From an uncultured Acidobacteriia bacterium (lineage in GTDB: Bacteria > Acidobacteriota > Terriglobia > Bryobacterales > Bryobacteraceae), in NCBI GenBank assembly GCA_903881085.1, contig CAIRSA010000379.1:1-42839 (forward strand): a DNA stretch of 42,839 nucleotides. Direction: 5' to 3'. Position numbers and translations under genes: made by a program. Below are positions 25,757 to 35,131 of this stretch, one piece after another. How positions within the stretch are numbered: position 1 is the stretch's first letter; the number at the start of each line of letters is the position of its first letter. The notes beneath the pieces were generated by a model. It was not told the origin of the DNA and ran no database searches. It saw only the letters and a program-made list of their open reading frames with translations.

Positions 25757-27163
25757 ATGCCGAAACTCATTCTCAGACTGCGCATGCCAATATTTGACCG
25801 CTGTGGCCCCGTGCGCAGACTGCGGGCAACTGTCCAGGCGCAGGCGGAACTGGCGAAGATGGCCGGCTGGTCGTTCGCATCGGCGGTAATTGCGCGCAGC
25901 GCGAACCTGCTGGCGCTGATGATCTGCGCACGGTTGCTTTCACTTGAACAATTCGGGCTGGTGGCGATCATACAAAGCACGGTGGGCATGTTCGGGCCTA
26001 TCGCCGGGTTGGGACTTTCGGTCACCACTACCAAGTTCCTGGCCGAGTACCGCGACAAAGACCGCGCCAGGGCTGGCCGCATTCTAGCCATGTCATTCAG
26101 CCTGGCCGTATTCGCCGGAGCGCTGATGACCGCGGCGCTAATCCTTTTTGCGCCACAACTCGCCACCAACGGTTTGGGCTCGGCGGCGTTGACACGGCCC
26201 CTGATACAGGCTTCCGGGTTGCTGCTTTTGAGCGTCATCGAGTCGGTGCAAACCGGAGCACTGGTTGGGCTGGAAGCGTTTTCGAGGATTGCCCACCTCA
26301 GCGTGTGGAACGGAGTCCTCAGCATTCCCGTTGTGGCGCTGCTGGCCTATAAGTATGGAGCTTCCGGCGCCATCGCCGGACTCACCATCGCACTGCTTTG
26401 GACGTGCGTGCTGAATGGCATCATCCTCCACGGCGAGTGCCGGAAGCGGGATATTCATCCCTCCTTCACGGGTTGGGCGCAGGAACGGAATGTGCTCTTC
26501 ATGTTCAGCCTGCCTTCGTACGTTTCTGGCATTGTGGTGGCCCCGATAACCTGGATGACCAGCGCATTGCTGGTTAAGCAGAGCGGAGGACTGGCGGAGA
26601 TGGCCTTGTTCAGCGCAGCCGACCGCTTCCGGTTCCTATTGATTTTTGTGCCGATCGCCGTCTCGCGTATCGCCGTGCCGACATTGACACGTCTCCATGC
26701 GGCGGGGGACAGCGGCGGCTATCGCAATGCACTGCGCTGGAACGTAGGCTTCGGAGTTCTGGCTACGATCCCGCCTGTGCTGCTCTGTATGTCTCTTTCG
26801 CGGCCGCTCATGATGTCCTTCGGGAAAACGTTTGGCGACGGCTGGCCTGTGCTGGCAGTGCTGGCCTTTTCCGCCATACCCACCGTTTTGAACACGCAAT
26901 TGGGCGCGCCGCTGCTCAGCGAAAATCGGGCCTGGACGCGAACCGGCATCGATGCCGCGCTCGCTGTGACTTTTCTGCTGTCCGCATGGTGGATGGTTCC
27001 GATCTGGAAGGCGTTGGGACTGGCTATGGCATTCGCCGTTGCCTACTCCTGCGCATGCCTGCTGTTGTGGATCAGTTTGCGAAATGCGCCGAATCGCGCG
27101 CGGAAAGATGCGCCGGCGGAACAGGAAGCCCCTGGCGCTCCAATATTGGTCAAATCCAGCTAG
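25757..27163 (+). CDS. Wzx-like oligosaccharide flippase
   Basis: The 468-residue polytopic protein of the polysaccharide-transporter/MATE-like fold has about 12-14 hydrophobic segments across its length, starting WSFASAVIARSANLLALMIC near residue 38. It would move the undecaprenyl-linked repeat unit from the cytoplasmic to the periplasmic face. ATG 25757 is used rather than the TTG at 25754. The following polymerase gene begins one base after its stop, so they are coupled. Low sequence conservation is normal for the family; the assignment rests on hydrophobic pattern, length and place. Confidence 0.85.
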   Translation: MPKLILRLRMPIFDRCGPVRRLRATVQAQAELAKMAGWSFASAVIARSANLLALMICARLLSLEQFGLVAIIQSTVGMFGPIAGLGLSVTTTKFLAEYRDKDRARAGRILAMSFSLAVFAGALMTAALILFAPQLATNGLGSAALTRPLIQASGLLLLSVIESVQTGALVGLEAFSRIAHLSVWNGVLSIPVVALLAYKYGASGAIAGLTIALLWTCVLNGIILHGECRKRDIHPSFTGWAQERNVLFMFSLPSYVSGIVVAPITWMTSALLVKQSGGLAEMALFSAADRFRFLLIFVPIAVSRIAVPTLTRLHAAGDSGGYRNALRWNVGFGVLATIPPVLLCMSLSRPLMMSFGKTFGDGWPVLAVLAFSAIPTVLNTQLGAPLLSENRAWTRTGIDAALAVTFLLSAWWMVPIWKALGLAMAFAVAYSCACLLLWISLRNAPNRARKDAPAEQEAPGAPILVKSS

Positions 27164-27164
27164 C

Positions 27165-28634
27165 ATGACGAGCGCAAAACAACTCGTTCCCGCTTTCCTG
27201 CATCCGGCTTGGACACTGTCCCTGCCGTTGCTTACATTGACGGCTGTCCTGGCCAGTCCAGCACAGAATCGTCTGTTCACGGCTCTGCTGGCGGCTGCGG
27301 TGATCGTACTTATGCAGTGGCTCATACCCAAGTGCCGCTTCCGGACAGATCACTATTTCTCGCCGCTCAACCTGGCGCTGGGGTTGCTGCTTGTAAAGCT
27401 AATCATCGCACCCGTCATGGTGATGATAGTGGGCGCCGGCAACGATCTTTTTGTAGCTGTACCATCGCGTGAGTCGATGGAAGGAGCGGTGATCATCGAC
27501 CTGTTCGCGTACGTGGCGTTCTGTCTTGGTTTGTTCTTCGCGTCCGACCGCCTGACTGATCAGCGGCCGCCTTCGATGATTGCCGCGCTTTTCGAGACGC
27601 CCGGCCCGGTTACGGCAATCGTCTTCGCCGCAGCGGGATTGCTCGGATTTATTCTTGTTTTCGGAAGCCCAGGGCGGATTGTGGCTTATTTCCTGGACCC
27701 TGCCACCAGTGCGGATATGAAGGACGAACTCGAAGGCAGTTGGAGTGGATTCCTGGGTACAATTCTGCGGCCTTTCCTTGCCTTCGCACTTGTGGCCTGG
27801 TGGGCAAGGTGTGTCGACCGCACTGCGCCCTCGAAAGGAATCCGCGGGCAGTTGTTGGCAGGCGTTGTGGCGGCGATTGGCATCACCCTTGCGAATCTCA
27901 CGTTCAGTTTCAACCGCGCCGCGTTCGTCTTCCCGGTGCTGTCACTGGTGGCAGTCTATAGCGCCCGCGTGCGCAGGATACCACCGCTTGTAACGGCCAT
28001 TGCGTTGGGCTTACTGCTGCCAGTGCTGTTCCTGCTGGCGCACTTTCGGGCCAGCAGGTTGCCCGGGGCTGTTGCCGACGACTCCAAAACAACGCAGGCC
28101 TCGATGGGCGAGGCGAACGATACGGTCCAAGGTTACGCCGGGGGACCGCCTTTAGCGGGGCTGTTCCTGCAGGAATTGAAATGGGGCGAACATTTGTTTG
28201 GTGGGTCCACCCTGGTCGCCTCCGCGTTTTCCCCCGTCCCGATACTGGGAAAGAGTTTTCGCGATTCCAGCGGCTCGGCACTTTACAACAACACACTGTA
28301 TGGCATGCCTGGCTGGGAAGATCAGATCATTCCATTCTCCTCCGAACTGTTCGTCAACCTCCATGTGTTTGGCGTGGTGTCGGGGTTTTTCATGCTGGGC
28401 CTTGCGCTGAGCAAAGCTCAATTATTTTTTGCCGCGGCACAATCTGCTTTTGGCGCTTTCGCGATGCAGTACATTGCCACGTGGGGCGCCACGCTTTCCG
28501 TCTGGAGTCTGAGCGTTTTTTGTCAGATCGCCATTTACTTTCTCTGGCCAATCTACCTGTATTGGGCGGCGGTTCAGTCGCGCAACTGGTTGCGCGGGAT
28601 GCGCGTTCAAAGGGCCGGAGTTTCCCATTTCTGA
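27165..28634 (+). CDS. Wzy-like O-antigen/polysaccharide polymerase
   Basis: The 489-residue membrane protein has about 10-12 hydrophobic segments and one long hydrophilic loop (about residues 305-405) containing DDSKTTQASMGEANDTV, as expected for the periplasmic loop of Wzy polymerases. The frame is open upstream from 27039, but ATG 27165, one base after the flippase stop, is the sensible start. It would join repeat units to the growing chain in the periplasm. Sequence similarity within this family is weak, so the call is by topology and context. Confidence 0.75.
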   Translation: MTSAKQLVPAFLHPAWTLSLPLLTLTAVLASPAQNRLFTALLAAAVIVLMQWLIPKCRFRTDHYFSPLNLALGLLLVKLIIAPVMVMIVGAGNDLFVAVPSRESMEGAVIIDLFAYVAFCLGLFFASDRLTDQRPPSMIAALFETPGPVTAIVFAAAGLLGFILVFGSPGRIVAYFLDPATSADMKDELEGSWSGFLGTILRPFLAFALVAWWARCVDRTAPSKGIRGQLLAGVVAAIGITLANLTFSFNRAAFVFPVLSLVAVYSARVRRIPPLVTAIALGLLLPVLFLLAHFRASRLPGAVADDSKTTQASMGEANDTVQGYAGGPPLAGLFLQELKWGEHLFGGSTLVASAFSPVPILGKSFRDSSGSALYNNTLYGMPGWEDQIIPFSSELFVNLHVFGVVSGFFMLGLALSKAQLFFAAAQSAFGAFAMQYIATWGATLSVWSLSVFCQIAIYFLWPIYLYWAAVQSRNWLRGMRVQRAGVSHF

Positions 28635-28647
28635 TTTGGAGAACTTT

Positions 28648-29775
28648 ATGAAAATCTGCATCGTCGGCGGTATTTATGCAAAGGGCGGCGAGCCGTCGAA
28701 CTATTTGAAAATCACACCCGAAACTACATTGACGGCCGGGTGCCGCGCCGCAGGGCACGAGGTAGCGACGCACAGTCACTACGATAAGGTCGATTTCCAG
28801 CGTTTCGACGTGGTGCATGTTCACCACCTCAGCTATGGCGCCCTGCGTATGGCTTCAGACAAGTCAAACACTCCCTTCCTGTTCACTCCGCACGATACGA
28901 GCCACATGGATGGCCTGCCTTTCAGCAACGCAACCAAGCTTTCCATGGCGTACGTTCTTTCGATGGCCGATGCCACGGTGAGCCTGTCAAAGCTTGAGGC
29001 CCGCCGTCAACAGGAAGTTTACGCATTGCGCGATGCGATCCATGAGACAATTCCGAACGGCATCAACACCGGCGAGTACAGTTACTCGCGCGAGAATACC
29101 GCAGGACAAGGGCGGCCATGGCAGTTGTTGTTCAGCGGGCAGTTGATCCCGATGAAACGTTGCGACATTCTGCTGGAGGCTTTCGCCCGCGTGAGGCATG
29201 TTGCGCACCTGACCATGGTTTACCAGAATGCGCAGTTGGAAAGAGACCTCAAGGCGCACGCGGAAAAACTCGGCATCGCCGGACGTGTGCGGTTTGCCGG
29301 CAAGATGCAGCCTCGCGAACTCGCCGCGCTCTACCGTAGTTGCGATGTGTTGGTGCTCCCCAGCCGCACGGAAGCCTTGCCCTCGGTAATCACTGAGGCG
29401 ATGCTGTGCGGGTTGCCCTTTATCGCCAGCCCGGTGGGCGGAATCCCCGAGCAGGCGGCGGGTTTTGGCCTCCTGCTGAAAGAAGGCACGGTGGAAGATG
29501 TCGCGGCGTCAATAACGCACGTACTCGAGAACTATGGCAAATATGAGGCGGCCTCATTGGCCATGAGCGATCATGCCAGGAACACATACTCCGTCGATAC
29601 GATGGTGCAAAAGCACCTTGAGCTTTACGAACGTATGGCTGGGTATACGCCGCGGCGGCATCGAATCTGGCTGCGCTCGGCGAAGCCGTTAACGCGAGCC
29701 ATCGCCGAACGTTTCGGCACCTCTGGTCCGCCAACTCCACGCAGTGCTCAGAATCAAATTTCGGTCACCAGGTAA
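28648..29775 (+). CDS. GT4-family glycosyltransferase A
   Basis: The 375-residue GT-B-fold enzyme has the family-4 donor-binding signature: the EX7E motif in EALPSVITEAMLCGLP and the following SPVGGIPE. The N-terminal acceptor domain starts KICIVGGIYAKGGEPSNYL. GGAG at 28638-28641 with six-base spacing fixes ATG 28648 over the longer TTG-initiated frame. It would add one sugar from a nucleotide donor to the lipid-linked unit at the cytoplasmic face. It lies three bases before the next transferase. Sugar specificity is unknown. Confidence 0.88.
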   Translation: MKICIVGGIYAKGGEPSNYLKITPETTLTAGCRAAGHEVATHSHYDKVDFQRFDVVHVHHLSYGALRMASDKSNTPFLFTPHDTSHMDGLPFSNATKLSMAYVLSMADATVSLSKLEARRQQEVYALRDAIHETIPNGINTGEYSYSRENTAGQGRPWQLLFSGQLIPMKRCDILLEAFARVRHVAHLTMVYQNAQLERDLKAHAEKLGIAGRVRFAGKMQPRELAALYRSCDVLVLPSRTEALPSVITEAMLCGLPFIASPVGGIPEQAAGFGLLLKEGTVEDVAASITHVLENYGKYEAASLAMSDHARNTYSVDTMVQKHLELYERMAGYTPRRHRIWLRSAKPLTRAIAERFGTSGPPTPRSAQNQISVTR

Positions 29776-29778
29776 GCT

Positions 29779-30903
29779 ATGACGATCATCCACATCGGGC
29801 CGCCGGGTCTTCCCATCCTATACAGGCTGGGGGGGGCGGTCGAGCGACGCATCCGGGAGTTGGCCACACGCCAGGCGCAAGCCGGGGCTAAGGTCATAAT
29901 TTATTCCGCGGAAGATACCACCAAGACGTTTCCATATGGCGACGTTGAAGTGCGGGCTATGGCGTGCAAGCTGAGCCGCAAAGCGCGCACCGTGGAGTTT
30001 CTGTTCAAGAGTTTGCGCGATGCGCGCAGCTTGAACCCGGACGTCATTCATTTCCACGGCATGCTCGAAGGCGCCGCGTTCATGCGGATGTTCACTCCGA
30101 AATTGAAGGCGAAGACAGTGCTCTCCTATGACTACTTCGGTTTGCCGTGGGACCAACGAAACCCTCTCTTCGGCTTTTACCGCCAGGCGCTGAAACGTTT
30201 TGCGCATCTGCTGCCGGTCTCCGGCTATTGCCATATCGAGTCAGCAAACTACTGGTCCATCCCGGAAGAGAAGATGCGCGTGGTCTACAACGGTGTCAGC
30301 CTGCAGCAGTTTCATCCCGACGCCGCCGCGGCCAGCGCGCGCCGCGCAGCGCTTGGCCTCAGCGATGAATTCGTTGTGCTCTATGTGGGACGCCTTTGCC
30401 ACCAAAAGGGAACCGACCTGCTGATGGAAGCCTGTACCAAGCTCAGGGATGAGGGACGCAACCTGCGGATGGTGGTGGCCGGCCCGCTAGGTCAATTCGG
30501 ACTCAAAGACGACAACGGCTTTGCCCGTCTGATTGAACAGCACAATGTCATGTACCTTGGAGCCGTGGACGAGGAAGTGCTCCCTTCGATTTACAACATT
30601 GCTGACGTCTTTGCCATGCCAACCAGGATATACGAGATGTTCGGCATGGCCGCCATCGAGGCCCAAGCATGCGGCAAACCCGTAGTGTGCAGTAACCACG
30701 GCGGTCTGCCCGAAGTGATCAGCGAATCCAGCGGTTCGCTGTTCCGTTCCGGAGATAGCACGGACCTGGCGCAGAAACTCCGCACGCTCATGGACGATAC
30801 GGCGATGCGGCGCAGATTCTCTGAGGAAGCCGAAAGAAACGCCAAGCGGTTTGCCTGGGAAACCATCACTGACGACTTGTTCCAGGTATATCAAGAAAGC
30901 TAA
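29779..30903 (+). CDS. GT4-family glycosyltransferase B
   Basis: The 374-residue GT-B enzyme carries the donor motif EX7E in EMFGMAAIEAQACGKP and a typical linker (FVVLYVGRLCHQKGTDLLMEA, about residues 193-213). The N-terminal domain opens with HIGPPGLPILYRLGGAVERR, including the glycine-rich loop usual in GT4. It follows transferase A by three bases and precedes the GT2-GT4 fusion by eight, so all three are probably translated from one mRNA and act in turn on the same lipid-linked sugar. Confidence 0.88.
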   Translation: MTIIHIGPPGLPILYRLGGAVERRIRELATRQAQAGAKVIIYSAEDTTKTFPYGDVEVRAMACKLSRKARTVEFLFKSLRDARSLNPDVIHFHGMLEGAAFMRMFTPKLKAKTVLSYDYFGLPWDQRNPLFGFYRQALKRFAHLLPVSGYCHIESANYWSIPEEKMRVVYNGVSLQQFHPDAAAASARRAALGLSDEFVVLYVGRLCHQKGTDLLMEACTKLRDEGRNLRMVVAGPLGQFGLKDDNGFARLIEQHNVMYLGAVDEEVLPSIYNIADVFAMPTRIYEMFGMAAIEAQACGKPVVCSNHGGLPEVISESSGSLFRSGDSTDLAQKLRTLMDDTAMRRRFSEEAERNAKRFAWETITDDLFQVYQES

Positions 30904-30911
30904 CTACCGCC

Positions 30912-33017
30912 ATGACTACCAATACGACCAAGCCACTGGTTAGCATCCTCATGCCGTTCTATAACGCGGGCGAGTGCTTTGGCGCCGCTTTGCAGTCCAT
31001 TCTTAACCAGACTTATGAGAACTGGGAACTGCTGTTATGCGACGACGGTTCCACCGATCAGAGTCTGGCCTTGGCCAAGAGCATTCGCGACGAACGGGTG
31101 ATCGTCTGGTCGGACGGCAAGCGAGTAGGTCTGGCTGGCCGGCTCAATGAGTGCATTGATCGGGCACGCGGGGAATTGTTCGCCCGCATGGACTCGGATG
31201 ACATCAGCTATCCGGCGAGGTTCCAGAGTCAGCTGGAGTTCTTGCTGGCGCGTCCGGATATCGACGTGGTTGGCTGCCAGATGCTCATTTTGGGCGAAGC
31301 CGGCGAACTGCTCGGCCGGCGGACACTGCCTTTGGAGCACGAACAGATTGTGGCCCATCCGCTGGCAGGCTTCGGACTGGCACACCCTACCTGGATGGCG
31401 CGCGGGGATTGGTTTCGCCGCTATCGCTACGACTTGACCGCAGTGCGGTTTGAGGACGTGGAACTGCTTTACCGCGCTTACAGGACCAGCCGCTTCGCCA
31501 ATTTGCCAGAGATCCTCTATGGTTACCGCGAAATGCGCAATGGGTTCAGCAAACGCCTAAAGACACGGTTGGGCAATATGCGCTACTTGAATAGGAAACA
31601 GGAAGGTGCAGGGCGATCGATCTTCTACCGCGCAGCGTTGGCCCAAGCCGGAAAGGTTGTTGCGGACGCCCTGTTAGCAGCGTTCTCGTTGCGCTATGCC
31701 ATGTTGAAGTTTAAGGAAGCCCGCCTCACGTCCGGTGAGACGGACAATTGGCGTGACGTCTACAACTCAGTCCGCACCCAGGCAAGCGGGTCCGCATTGA
31801 GCCCTGAGCCGGTGCAGCTGATGGTCATCACCACGGTCGCCGATACGGTTGAATCATTCTTCGTGCGGCAGATAAAGTTTCTGGCTGAGAGCGGCTTCCA
31901 CGTACACGTAGTGTCTTCCCCCGGCCCTGGGCTTGACGCCCTGCGCAACGTGCCCGCAGTAACCACGCATGAAATTCCCATGGCGCGCAAGCCGGATCCG
32001 CTGCGCGATGTGCCGTCATTGATCCAGCTCTTTCGATTGATGCGCCGCATACGCCCAGATATCGTCCACGCCCACACGCCCAAAGCGGGATTGCTTGGAA
32101 TGATGGCCGCGACGGCCGCCAGGGTGCGCGAGCGTCTCTATACCATTCACGGACTGCCGCTACTGACACGCCAGGGAGCTTGGCGCCGGGTGCTGGAATT
32201 TGCTGAGTGGACCAGTTGCGCCCTCGCTACGCGCACTTATGCCGTCAGCTCGTCCTTATGCGATGTGGTGTCCGAAATGAAGATCTGCCGCAAGGAAAAG
32301 ATTTCCGTCCTGGGTGACGGATCTTGCGCCGGCATCGATGTCGAGCGGTTCGACGCAAGCGCGGAGTGGACCCGGCGCGCAGCTGTCGTGCGATCCGGCA
32401 ACGCAATCCCGGCCGATGCAATCGTGGTGACTTTCGTGGGCCGGATTGCTCGCGATAAGGGCATTGCCATTCTCGCGTCCGCGTGGATGGAGTTGGCAAA
32501 CCAGATCCCGCAGTTGCACCTTCTGATGGTGGGCAACGAGGATTCCAGCGATCCAGTACCCGCGGCAGTCCTTCAATCGCTTCGAGATCATAAACGTGTC
32601 CATTTTACGGGCGGCTGGGTGTCCTTGGATGCGATGCCCGCTGTGTATGCAGCCAGTGACATTGCCGTTCTCCCGACCTTTCGCGAAGGCCTTGGGCAGG
32701 TGTTTCTCGAAGCCGGTGCGATGCGCGTTCCCGTCGTGTCCACCCGCGTGCCCGGCGTTGTAAATGCCGTTCGAGGCGGCATCACCGGTTTGCTTGTCCC
32801 TGCCGGCGAGGCCGTTCCATTGGCAGCAGCAATCCGGCGCCTGGCATTGGACGCGGGATTGCGCTCCGAGTTGGGAAATGCGGCTCGCGCGCATGTTTGC
32901 GCCCGATTCTCGGAGCAACGCGTCAATCGTCTGTGGCTTGCCGAGTACCGCGGCCTGATCCATCAGGCTACGCCGCTGTTCATCGACAATTTTGAAAAAG
33001 TAAAGCCTCCCCGGTAG
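30912..33017 (+). CDS. GT2-GT4 fusion glycosyltransferase
   Basis: A 701-residue protein joins two transferases. The N-terminal half (about residues 8-240) is GT-A family 2: LVSILMPFYNAGECFGAALQ start, DDGS nucleotide-binding motif and DSDD metal-binding motif near residue 97. The C-terminal half (about 300-690) is GT-B family 4, with HAHTPKAGLLGMMAA, FVGRIARDKG and the EX7E motif EGLGQVFLEAGAMRVP. A link of about 60 residues separates them. It probably adds two successive sugars. The reading frame is unbroken. The order and sugars are unknown. Confidence 0.87.
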   Translation: MTTNTTKPLVSILMPFYNAGECFGAALQSILNQTYENWELLLCDDGSTDQSLALAKSIRDERVIVWSDGKRVGLAGRLNECIDRARGELFARMDSDDISYPARFQSQLEFLLARPDIDVVGCQMLILGEAGELLGRRTLPLEHEQIVAHPLAGFGLAHPTWMARGDWFRRYRYDLTAVRFEDVELLYRAYRTSRFANLPEILYGYREMRNGFSKRLKTRLGNMRYLNRKQEGAGRSIFYRAALAQAGKVVADALLAAFSLRYAMLKFKEARLTSGETDNWRDVYNSVRTQASGSALSPEPVQLMVITTVADTVESFFVRQIKFLAESGFHVHVVSSPGPGLDALRNVPAVTTHEIPMARKPDPLRDVPSLIQLFRLMRRIRPDIVHAHTPKAGLLGMMAATAARVRERLYTIHGLPLLTRQGAWRRVLEFAEWTSCALATRTYAVSSSLCDVVSEMKICRKEKISVLGDGSCAGIDVERFDASAEWTRRAAVVRSGNAIPADAIVVTFVGRIARDKGIAILASAWMELANQIPQLHLLMVGNEDSSDPVPAAVLQSLRDHKRVHFTGGWVSLDAMPAVYAASDIAVLPTFREGLGQVFLEAGAMRVPVVSTRVPGVVNAVRGGITGLLVPAGEAVPLAAAIRRLALDAGLRSELGNAARAHVCARFSEQRVNRLWLAEYRGLIHQATPLFIDNFEKVKPPR

Positions 33018-33037
33018 CAACTCGAGCGAGATTCAAT

Positions 33038-35065
33038 ATGTCTTCTCTTCGCGCTTTCATCAATCTGGTTACGATTGGTCCGTGCCTGTGCATCATGACG
33101 TCAGTTCCGGCGTTGGCCCAGGCTCAAGCCGCGTCTCGTTTTGTGTTTTTCCATGAGTTCTACGGAAGCCGCGGTTACGCCGACCCCCAGGCTACCTGGG
33201 ACTTGCAGCAGGGCGCGGCAAACGGGCTGGCATTCTGGCCGCCGGTGGAAACCGGAATCACCAAGCTGGCCAGTGCTTACGGCGCCGGCCTGATGCTGCG
33301 GCTAGAAGGCGCTACTGGGCCGGCCGGCATGACGGCAACTGAAATTCAGAAGCAGCGGACGAACCTGGAAACGCAAGCCGCTGCCCACCCGCAGCTGAAC
33401 TTCGTTTGGAATCTGATGCCGGAATGGGATCAGTCAGGTGGACCGTGGGTTCCGCAAGGCCGGCCCGATTACAGCAAGCTCTCAAAGGCAAACGCCCAGG
33501 CGAAGTTCCTGAATTACTACAGCACCGCCTACCCATTGCTGAGAGCTTATTTGAACCGCCCTGCCGCCGACAGGCCGTACCAACTGGCCGCAGCCACTGA
33601 CTATCCTCAGAATACTTATTCCGCCTATGAAATGGGCGTTGACCTGTGCATGCTGGAGCGGGGCAACGACGAACTTGGCGATCTTTCCACGGGTATTGCC
33701 TTCTTGCGCGGCGCTGCCCGCCAGTACAACCGCACGTGGGGAATCGATCTATCGACATGGCGTACCTCTACCGGTATGGCGACCAATTACAACAACAAAA
33801 ACGTGTTGTTGGGAGGCTGGTCCGCCAGCTACATGAAGCGTCTCTATTACGCTGCCTTCGTCTCGGGCGCTAGCGTGATCCAGAATGAGGCTGCCACTTA
33901 TCGCAATGAGGCTGGTCAGTTGAACCCTTTTGGCGCTGTCACGGCGGAGTTCGCCGATTTCGCGCTGCGCCGCCATCCAGACGGTGGCAGCCCGGTGGCC
34001 GCCACCGCATTCCTGATCGACCATACCAGCGGTTTCGATCCCAAACATGGCGTCTACAATCAGACCAATTCGGTTTGGTACGGGGACATATCCTATTCCA
34101 CTGGCGACTTCATGACCGATAACGTGTTCCGGCTAGCGTATCCCAATCATTGGCTGCACGAGCTCGCCCCTGGCGCTCCTTTCGCGGATCGTGCCGGCGT
34201 TCCAAACCAGGCCAAGTTCTCGTCATTCCTTGCCGCTGGTGGAGATTCCAGGCCCTACGAACCGATGCCATTCACACGTTGGGGCAACAACCTGGACGTG
34301 ATCACAACCAATATTCAGGGATCAGCGCTGAGCCAGTACAAAACGATCGTGCTGCTGGGCGAACTGCAACTAAGCGCCCGCCTGCGGCAGGATCTGCTGA
34401 CATGGGTCGGGCAAGGCGGCACGCTGCTGATGAACACGGCGCAGATGAGTTCCGCCGATGAGAGCTTGTCGGGTTTCACCGTCAAGAGTCCCGTGCTGCG
34501 GTCTGCTGCGTCATCGCGCTGGCTCTCAAAAGATGTGAGCCAGGTTGAGCCGCCGTATCGTTATACTCCGGTCCGGCCCGTTACCGCCGAAGTTCTCGCC
34601 GTCAACGAGTTTTCAGATCCTATTCTTACGCGGAACAACATCGGAGACGGAGAAGTGCTTGTGACCACCGCGGAATATATGCAATCGGCCGTGCACGATA
34701 AGCTGCTGGCAATCAGCACACAACTGCTCGACTCATTGGTTGCAAGAAATGCATTGGCTAGCATCGCCGGCCCGCCAGTGGAGTACATCGTCAATCAGGC
34801 TCCGGGCAGGATAATCGTCACCATGATCAACAACTCAGGCTCCGATTGGAGTGGAGCCATTGCTGTTCCCCCGGTCAACTCCGCAGCCGGCGCCGTGCGG
34901 AGAACAGTCACGGAATACATCACGGATCAGCCGGTTCTCTTTGGTGAGTCGGACGCCGGGATTTCGGTTCCGGCTCTGGTGCCCGCTTACGACGTCCGAA
35001 TATTTGGCATCGAGAATGTAGTCGCCGCGGTGCCCGCCGCATCAAAGGTACGCCGCCGGCAATAG
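33038..35065 (+). CDS. Secreted glycoside-hydrolase-like protein, no recognised family
   Basis: The 675-residue protein has a signal peptide (about residues 1-31, ending PALAQAQ). A large N-terminal domain (about 35-350) looks like a TIM-barrel hydrolase: FVWNLMPEWD with Glu129 and GASVIQNEAATYR with Glu284 would be plausible acid/base and nucleophile. A second domain (about 400-520, IVLLGELQLSARLRQDLLTW and GGTLLMNT) resembles the class-I-amidotransferase-like fold that follows the barrel in family 42 enzymes. A final beta-rich domain follows. By position it would trim or cut the polysaccharide, or let it go, during export. The family call is inference by pattern only; other roles such as polymer modification are possible. 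Confidence 0.6.
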   Translation: MSSLRAFINLVTIGPCLCIMTSVPALAQAQAASRFVFFHEFYGSRGYADPQATWDLQQGAANGLAFWPPVETGITKLASAYGAGLMLRLEGATGPAGMTATEIQKQRTNLETQAAAHPQLNFVWNLMPEWDQSGGPWVPQGRPDYSKLSKANAQAKFLNYYSTAYPLLRAYLNRPAADRPYQLAAATDYPQNTYSAYEMGVDLCMLERGNDELGDLSTGIAFLRGAARQYNRTWGIDLSTWRTSTGMATNYNNKNVLLGGWSASYMKRLYYAAFVSGASVIQNEAATYRNEAGQLNPFGAVTAEFADFALRRHPDGGSPVAATAFLIDHTSGFDPKHGVYNQTNSVWYGDISYSTGDFMTDNVFRLAYPNHWLHELAPGAPFADRAGVPNQAKFSSFLAAGGDSRPYEPMPFTRWGNNLDVITTNIQGSALSQYKTIVLLGELQLSARLRQDLLTWVGQGGTLLMNTAQMSSADESLSGFTVKSPVLRSAASSRWLSKDVSQVEPPYRYTPVRPVTAEVLAVNEFSDPILTRNNIGDGEVLVTTAEYMQSAVHDKLLAISTQLLDSLVARNALASIAGPPVEYIVNQAPGRIIVTMINNSGSDWSGAIAVPPVNSAAGAVRRTVTEYITDQPVLFGESDAGISVPALVPAYDVRIFGIENVVAAVPAASKVRRRQ

Positions 35066-35131
35066 TCCGCTTTCAAGATTCACGAACATCGCAGTACCGC
35101 TTCACACACCCATTCAAGGATTGAATTCTAC

